Assembly (NCBI GenBank): GCA_045122835.1
Contig: JBGVIB010000042.1
Coordinates: 1-8,865 of the forward strand
Direction of reading: 5' to 3'
DNA from: JBGVMW01 sp045122835
GTDB lineage: Bacteria > Bacillota > Clostridia > Lachnospirales > Lachnospiraceae
DNA length: 8,865 nt
In this document: piece by piece, positions 5,403 through 8,865 of the stretch
Layout of the letters: each line of letters starts with the position of its first letter
Position numbering within the stretch: the stretch's first letter is position 1
Position numbers and translations under genes: made by a program
Notes under the pieces: generated by a model
Databases searched by the model: none
What the model was told of the DNA's origin: nothing
What the model saw: only the letters and a program-made list of their open reading frames with translations

Positions 5403-8042
5403 ATGAGCAAAGAATTAGCAAAGACCTACAGTCCAAAAGATATTGAAGACAGACTGTACAGAAAATGGACAGACAACAAATATTTTCATGCAGAGGTAGA
5501 TAAGACAAAGAAACCATTTACCATTATGATGCCGCCACCAAATATTACCGGTAAGCTTCACATGGGACATGCATTAGACAACACCCTGCAGGATATTTTA
5601 ATCCGTTACAAGAGAATGCAGGGTTTTAATGCATTATGGGTACCAGGAACAGACCATGCCTCCATTGCAACAGAAGCAAAGATTGTAGCAGCCATGAGAG
5701 AAGAAGGAATCACAAAGGAAGATATCGGACGTGAGAAATTCTTAGAGCGTGCATGGAAATGGAAAGAAGAATATGGCGGAAATATTGTATCACAGCTGAA
5801 AAAAATCGGTTCCTCCTGTGACTGGGACAGAGAGCGTTTTACCATGGACGAAGGCTGTTCAAAGGCTGTTAAAGAAGTGTTTACCCGTTTGTACGACAAA
5901 GGACTGATTTACCGTGGTGAGAGAATCATCAACTGGTGTCCGCACTGCCGTACTTCAATCTCTGACGCGGAAGTAGAATATGAAGATCAGGCAGGACATT
6001 TCTGGCATTTACGCTACCCATTAAAAGATGGAAGTGGCTATATCAACTTAGCAACCACAAGACCGGAAACCTTACTTGGTGATACCGCTGTAGCTGTAAA
6101 TCCAAATGATGAACGTTACAAAGACATGATTGGAAAGACTTTAATTCTTCCATTAGTACACAGAGAAATACCAATCGTTGCAGATGAGTATGTAGAAATG
6201 GATTTTGGAACCGGTGTGGTTAAGATTACACCAGCCCATGACCCGAACGACTTTGAAGTAGGACTTCGCCATAATTTACCAATCGTAAATGTAATGACAG
6301 AAGATGCAAAGATTACAGAGGATTATCCAAAGTATGCAGGCATGGATCGTTACGAGGCAAGAAAAGCAATCGTAAAGGATTTAGAGGAAGAAGGCGCATT
6401 AGTTAAAATTGAAGATTACAGCCATAATGTAGGAACCTGCTACCGTTGTGGAACCACAATCGAGCCTAGAGTATCTAAGCAGTGGTTTGTAAAAATGAAG
6501 CCACTTGCAGGTCCTGCAATTGATGCAGTAAAGAATAATGAGACACGTTTTATCCCATCTCATTTTGAAAAGACATATTTCCACTGGTTAGAAAATATCC
6601 GTGACTGGTGTATTTCCAGACAATTATGGTGGGGACACCAGATACCGGCGTTTTATTGTGATGACTGTGGTGAAATGGTAGTAACCAAGGAAGCTTCCTG
6701 CAATTGTCCAAAATGTGGTAAGACCATGCGTCAGGACCCGGATACCTTAGATACCTGGTTCAGCTCTGCATTGTGGCCATTCTCCACATTAGGCTGGCCG
6801 GAAGAAACAGAAGAATTTAAGCACTTCTACCCAACCAATACATTGGTAACCGGATATGATATTATCCCATTCTGGGTTATGAGAATGATTTTCTCTGGTA
6901 TTGAGCAGACAGGAAAGACACCATTCGATACGGTTCTTATTCACGGTCTGGTTCGTGACTCACAGGGTAGAAAGATGAGTAAATCTTTAGGAAATGGCAT
7001 TGATCCGTTAGAGATTATTGACCAGTACGGTGCAGATGCATTGCGCTTTACTTTAATTACAGGTAACGCACCGGGAAATGATATGCGTTTCTATTTAGAA
7101 AGAGTAGAAGCCAACCGTAACTTTGCAAACAAAGTATGGAATGCGTCACGTTTCATTATGATGAACATGGAAGGCAAGACATTGCGTAAGCCGGCTGACA
7201 GTGAGCTTACGATTGCAGATAAATGGATTCGTGCAAAGGTAAATACTGTTATCAAAGAAGTTACTGAAAATATGGATAACTATGATTTAGGTATTGCTGC
7301 CCAGAAAATTTATGATTTCATTTGGGAAGAACTTTGTGACTGGTACATTGAAATGGTAAAACCACGTCTGTACAATACAGATGATGAGGCGTCACAGAAT
7401 GCAGCACTTTATACATTAAAAGAAGTATTAGTAAAATCCTTAAAATTACTTCATCCATATATGCCATTTGTAACAGAGGAAATTTTCTGTACGTTACAGG
7501 ACGAAGAAGAATCTATTATGATTTCAGAATGGCCGGTATATGAGGAAGTGTTAGATGATAAGAACACAGTAGAAGCGGTAGAACTGATTAAAGATGCAGT
7601 GCGTAACATTCGTAACCTTCGTGCAGAAATGAATGTTCCACCTTCAAAAAAGGCTACTGTATATGTAGTATCTAGTAATGAAAAGGTAAGAACTATTTTC
7701 AATGACAGTGCAGTTTTCTTTGGAACATTGGCCTATGCATCTGAGGTTTTGGTACAGGAAGATAAGGCAGGCATTGCAGAGGATGCAGTATCTTCAGTGA
7801 TTGCAGATGCAGTTATCTACATGCCATTTGCAGACCTGGTAGATATTGAGAAGGAAATTGAGCGTCTGACGAAAGAGAAAGACCGCTTGACAAAAGAGCT
7901 TGCCCGTGTAAACGGTATGTTAAGCAACGAGAAATTTATCAGCAAGGCTCCGGAAGCTAAGATTGCAGAGGAGAAGGAGAAGCTTGCGAAATATACACAG
8001 ATGATGGAGCAGGTGGAAGAAAGATTGGGGCAGCTGCAGTAA
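5403..8042 (+). CDS. valS: Valine--tRNA ligase
   Basis: Class I aminoacyl-tRNA synthetase of 879 residues, a typical length for Firmicutes, that charges tRNA-Val with valine using ATP in the cytoplasm. The HIGH motif appears as HMGH at 53-56 inside PPPNITGKLHMGH, and KMSKS is at 524-528. The CP1 editing domain carries TTRPETLLGDTAVAVNP and GTGVVKITPAHDPND and should hydrolyse mischarged Thr-tRNA. Cysteine pairs that may bind zinc are at C179/C182, C346/C349 and C419/C422, the last followed by CNCPKC. The C-terminal ~70 residues (from about 810) form the charged coiled-coil arm that contacts tRNA. I chose the ATG at 5403, with AAAGGAA 8 bases upstream. An in-frame ATG at 5349 adds 18 residues without a ribosome binding site. 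Expression is controlled by the valine T-box immediately upstream. I found no U-tract terminator just after the stop. Confidence 0.98.
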   Translation: MSKELAKTYSPKDIEDRLYRKWTDNKYFHAEVDKTKKPFTIMMPPPNITGKLHMGHALDNTLQDILIRYKRMQGFNALWVPGTDHASIATEAKIVAAMREEGITKEDIGREKFLERAWKWKEEYGGNIVSQLKKIGSSCDWDRERFTMDEGCSKAVKEVFTRLYDKGLIYRGERIINWCPHCRTSISDAEVEYEDQAGHFWHLRYPLKDGSGYINLATTRPETLLGDTAVAVNPNDERYKDMIGKTLILPLVHREIPIVADEYVEMDFGTGVVKITPAHDPNDFEVGLRHNLPIVNVMTEDAKITEDYPKYAGMDRYEARKAIVKDLEEEGALVKIEDYSHNVGTCYRCGTTIEPRVSKQWFVKMKPLAGPAIDAVKNNETRFIPSHFEKTYFHWLENIRDWCISRQLWWGHQIPAFYCDDCGEMVVTKEASCNCPKCGKTMRQDPDTLDTWFSSALWPFSTLGWPEETEEFKHFYPTNTLVTGYDIIPFWVMRMIFSGIEQTGKTPFDTVLIHGLVRDSQGRKMSKSLGNGIDPLEIIDQYGADALRFTLITGNAPGNDMRFYLERVEANRNFANKVWNASRFIMMNMEGKTLRKPADSELTIADKWIRAKVNTVIKEVTENMDNYDLGIAAQKIYDFIWEELCDWYIEMVKPRLYNTDDEASQNAALYTLKEVLVKSLKLLHPYMPFVTEEIFCTLQDEEESIMISEWPVYEEVLDDKNTVEAVELIKDAVRNIRNLRAEMNVPPSKKATVYVVSSNEKVRTIFNDSAVFFGTLAYASEVLVQEDKAGIAEDAVSSVIADAVIYMPFADLVDIEKEIERLTKEKDRLTKELARVNGMLSNEKFISKAPEAKIAEEKEKLAKYTQMMEQVEERLGQLQ

Positions 8043-8225
8043 AAGTAAATCCACTCTATAATCCAACGTAAAGAAACGAAGACGTGAAAATATTGTAAAT
8101 GAAACCTCATTTTCTGCTCATCTATTCAGAGAGTTCATGAAGGTAGATGGTGCGATTATGTGATGTAGATACAGGGGAGGCTTCGCATCTATGTAGTAGA
8201 AAAATTATGGTTTGTGTAATTGTTG
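8043..8225 (+). other. valS 3' trailer with alternative hairpins, no gene seen
   Basis: No credible reading frame. Four short complementary arms occur in order: CATCTA 8119-8124, TAGATG 8144-8149, TAGAT 8166-8170 and CATCTA 8186-8191. Either outer arm could pair with either inner one. None is followed by a T-run, so I do not call a terminator. The stretch may be the valS 3' end plus the upstream region of the next RNA gene. Confidence 0.3.
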
Positions 8226-8231
8226 TATCAT
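8226..8231 (+). promoter_or_regulatory. Weak candidate -10 element for the downstream RNA
   Basis: TATCAT matches the -10 element of the valS promoter exactly and lies just ahead of the structured region. No convincing -35 is present: TTATGG at 8205-8210 gives only a 15-base spacer. If used, the RNA would start near 8238. Confidence 0.25.
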
Positions 8232-8235
8232 ATTC

Positions 8236-8700
8236 GTTACCCGTCCGTGAATTGGCGGAAGAGGCTCACAGAGGCAACTCAGACTTATACTGCAGGTGAG
8301 CCGCTTGCTGGCATGGCATATTCCACGCAGACCGAAGCCAACGTTCCGGTGAACTAATCTCCTAAAGGCTAATAAATTAGCCTCGTCCGACTAAAACATT
8401 CGGGGTGTGGCCCTCATGCCTAAGTCTCCCTAGAGCGTGTCCCCAAATTCATTCCAGCAATCTGCACGCCCCACTTTGCGGTAGAATTTGATATAAAATT
8501 AGCACACGTAGCCCACTACGCATACTAAATTTATATCAAATTCCCCACAAAGTGGAACGCACATCTTGCAGAAAACAATTTGCGGACACGCTCTAGGGAG
8601 TGGATTTCACCTCCACTAAAAGCGGCTCGTGAATTGTCTGCTTAGGAAGTTGCTTCGCCTGCAACCGGCTGTATATCAAAGGTATGAATTGTGGCTACAC
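8236..8700 (+). ncRNA. Candidate large structured noncoding RNA, interrupted by an inserted element
   Basis: Dense secondary structure in a stretch with no open frame. GGCTCAC 8263-8269 pairs with GTGAGCC 8296-8302, enclosing GAG-GCAA-CTC (8271-8280), a GNRA-capped hairpin. ACCG 8331-8334 pairs with CGGT 8347-8350. AGGCTAAT 8366-8373 pairs with ATTAGCCT 8376-8383. CCGA 8387-8390 pairs with TCGG 8400-8403. AGTGGA 8599-8604 pairs with TCCACT 8612-8617. GTTGC 8649-8653 pairs with GCAAC 8661-8665. Long-range pairs CCTAAG 8419-8424 with CTTAGG 8641-8646 and GCAGAC 8327-8332 with GTCTGC 8636-8641 join the two sides of the insertion. Without the ~160-base insert the RNA would be about 240-300 bases. 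It is not tmRNA, RNase P, 6S or SRP by its motifs. The raiA-motif RNA of Clostridia is a candidate by size and host, but I cannot confirm it. Strand and ends are approximate. Confidence 0.55.
8430..8596. mobile_element. Palindromic MITE-like insertion with CTAG duplication
   Basis: The element proper is about 8434-8592 (159 bp), bounded by CTAG at 8430-8433 and 8593-8596. Terminal arms pair as AGCGTGTCC with GGACACGCT, then continue after one mismatch through CAAATT/AATTTG. Internal arms also match: CCACTTTG 8471-8478 with CAAAGTGG 8548-8555, GAATTTGATATAAA 8484-8497 with TTTATATCAAATTC 8530-8543, and CGTAG/CTACG at the centre. The whole element can fold as one long hairpin. There is no transposase, so it would need to be moved in trans. 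The CTAG repeats could be a 4-bp target duplication or, since CTAG is itself a palindrome, part of the inverted repeat. The parent IS family was not identified. Confidence 0.65.
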
Positions 8701-8865
8701 TTACCTCAATGTTTCGCAAATCAAGCATTATGGGCTGTAATGCGTTAAATTGCACAGGGATAATCACTGATTTGGTCAAGCACATATTTGGCATTTAACC
8801 ACCATAATGAGCCTTTCGTATCCAAACAGTGACTGAATCACTGAGAATATTAATAAGCATGTGTC
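8701..8865. other. Intergenic tail at the window edge, nothing assigned
   Basis: No open frame on either strand. One small hairpin is visible (CAGTGA 8827-8832 with TCACTG 8838-8843, 5-base loop) without a T-run. It may be the 3' flank of the RNA gene or the upstream region of the next gene outside the window. Confidence 0.3.

Noticed and set aside
7817..8110. 97-codon open frame on the - strand over the end of valS
   Set aside because: It lies mostly opposite the valS coiled-coil arm, lacks a ribosome binding site and is explained by the codon pattern of valS.
8236..8700. Group I intron, group II intron or rRNA fragment
   Set aside because: A GACTAAAA stretch vaguely recalls a group I core, but the other core elements are missing. 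No group II domain V or clear rRNA sequence is seen.
1..8865. CRISPR array, tRNA genes, or a defence system
   Set aside because: No regularly spaced repeats, no tRNA cloverleaf, and no nuclease, toxin or other defence-type genes were seen.

Overview
The window looks like chromosomal DNA from a spore-forming, low-GC member of the Clostridia, most likely Lachnospiraceae (Blautia/Ruminococcus obeum-like). The reasons are a GH31 alpha-glucosidase with the length and motif spacing of the R. obeum isomaltase, a SpoVAE sporulation protein behind a forespore-type promoter, and a valine T-box controlling valS. All five recognised protein genes are on the + strand. The taxonomic call is inference from these genes, not a database match.

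Layout. Bases 1-461 hold no gene. They carry a 15-bp hairpin, a short palindrome, a 13-bp inverted repeat about 270 bp across, and a good sigma-A-type promoter lying between the arms of that repeat. GH31 alpha-glucosidase follows (462-2453). Next come a lone spoVAE (2577-2933) with a near-perfect sigma-G-like promoter and its own terminator (2948-2992). A two-gene operon follows: a double zinc-ribbon membrane protein (3098-4087) and a secreted/membrane TPM-domain protein (4103-4954). These resemble the YdjG/YdjH membrane-stress partners of Bacillus. Only 11 bases after the TPM stop codon, a consensus promoter starts the valS transcript. Its 5' leader is a complete T-box riboswitch (specifier GTA, T-box sequence, antiterminator and terminator), followed by valS (5403-8042).

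Bases 8043-8865 contain no open reading frame of note. They are rich in short helices, including a GNRA-capped hairpin and long-range complementarities, and look like a gene for a large structured noncoding RNA on the + strand. I could not assign its family with confidence; the raiA-motif RNA of Clostridia is one candidate to test. A palindromic MITE-like element of about 160 bp is inserted inside this RNA at a CTAG site. It sits at the tip of a short hairpin and appears to leave a CTAG duplication.

The genes do not form one pathway. They are separate transcription units: sugar use (GH31), spore dipicolinate handling (spoVAE), envelope stress (zinc ribbon + TPM), translation (valS) and an RNA gene. 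The least ordinary part is the RNA-plus-insertion region at the right end.
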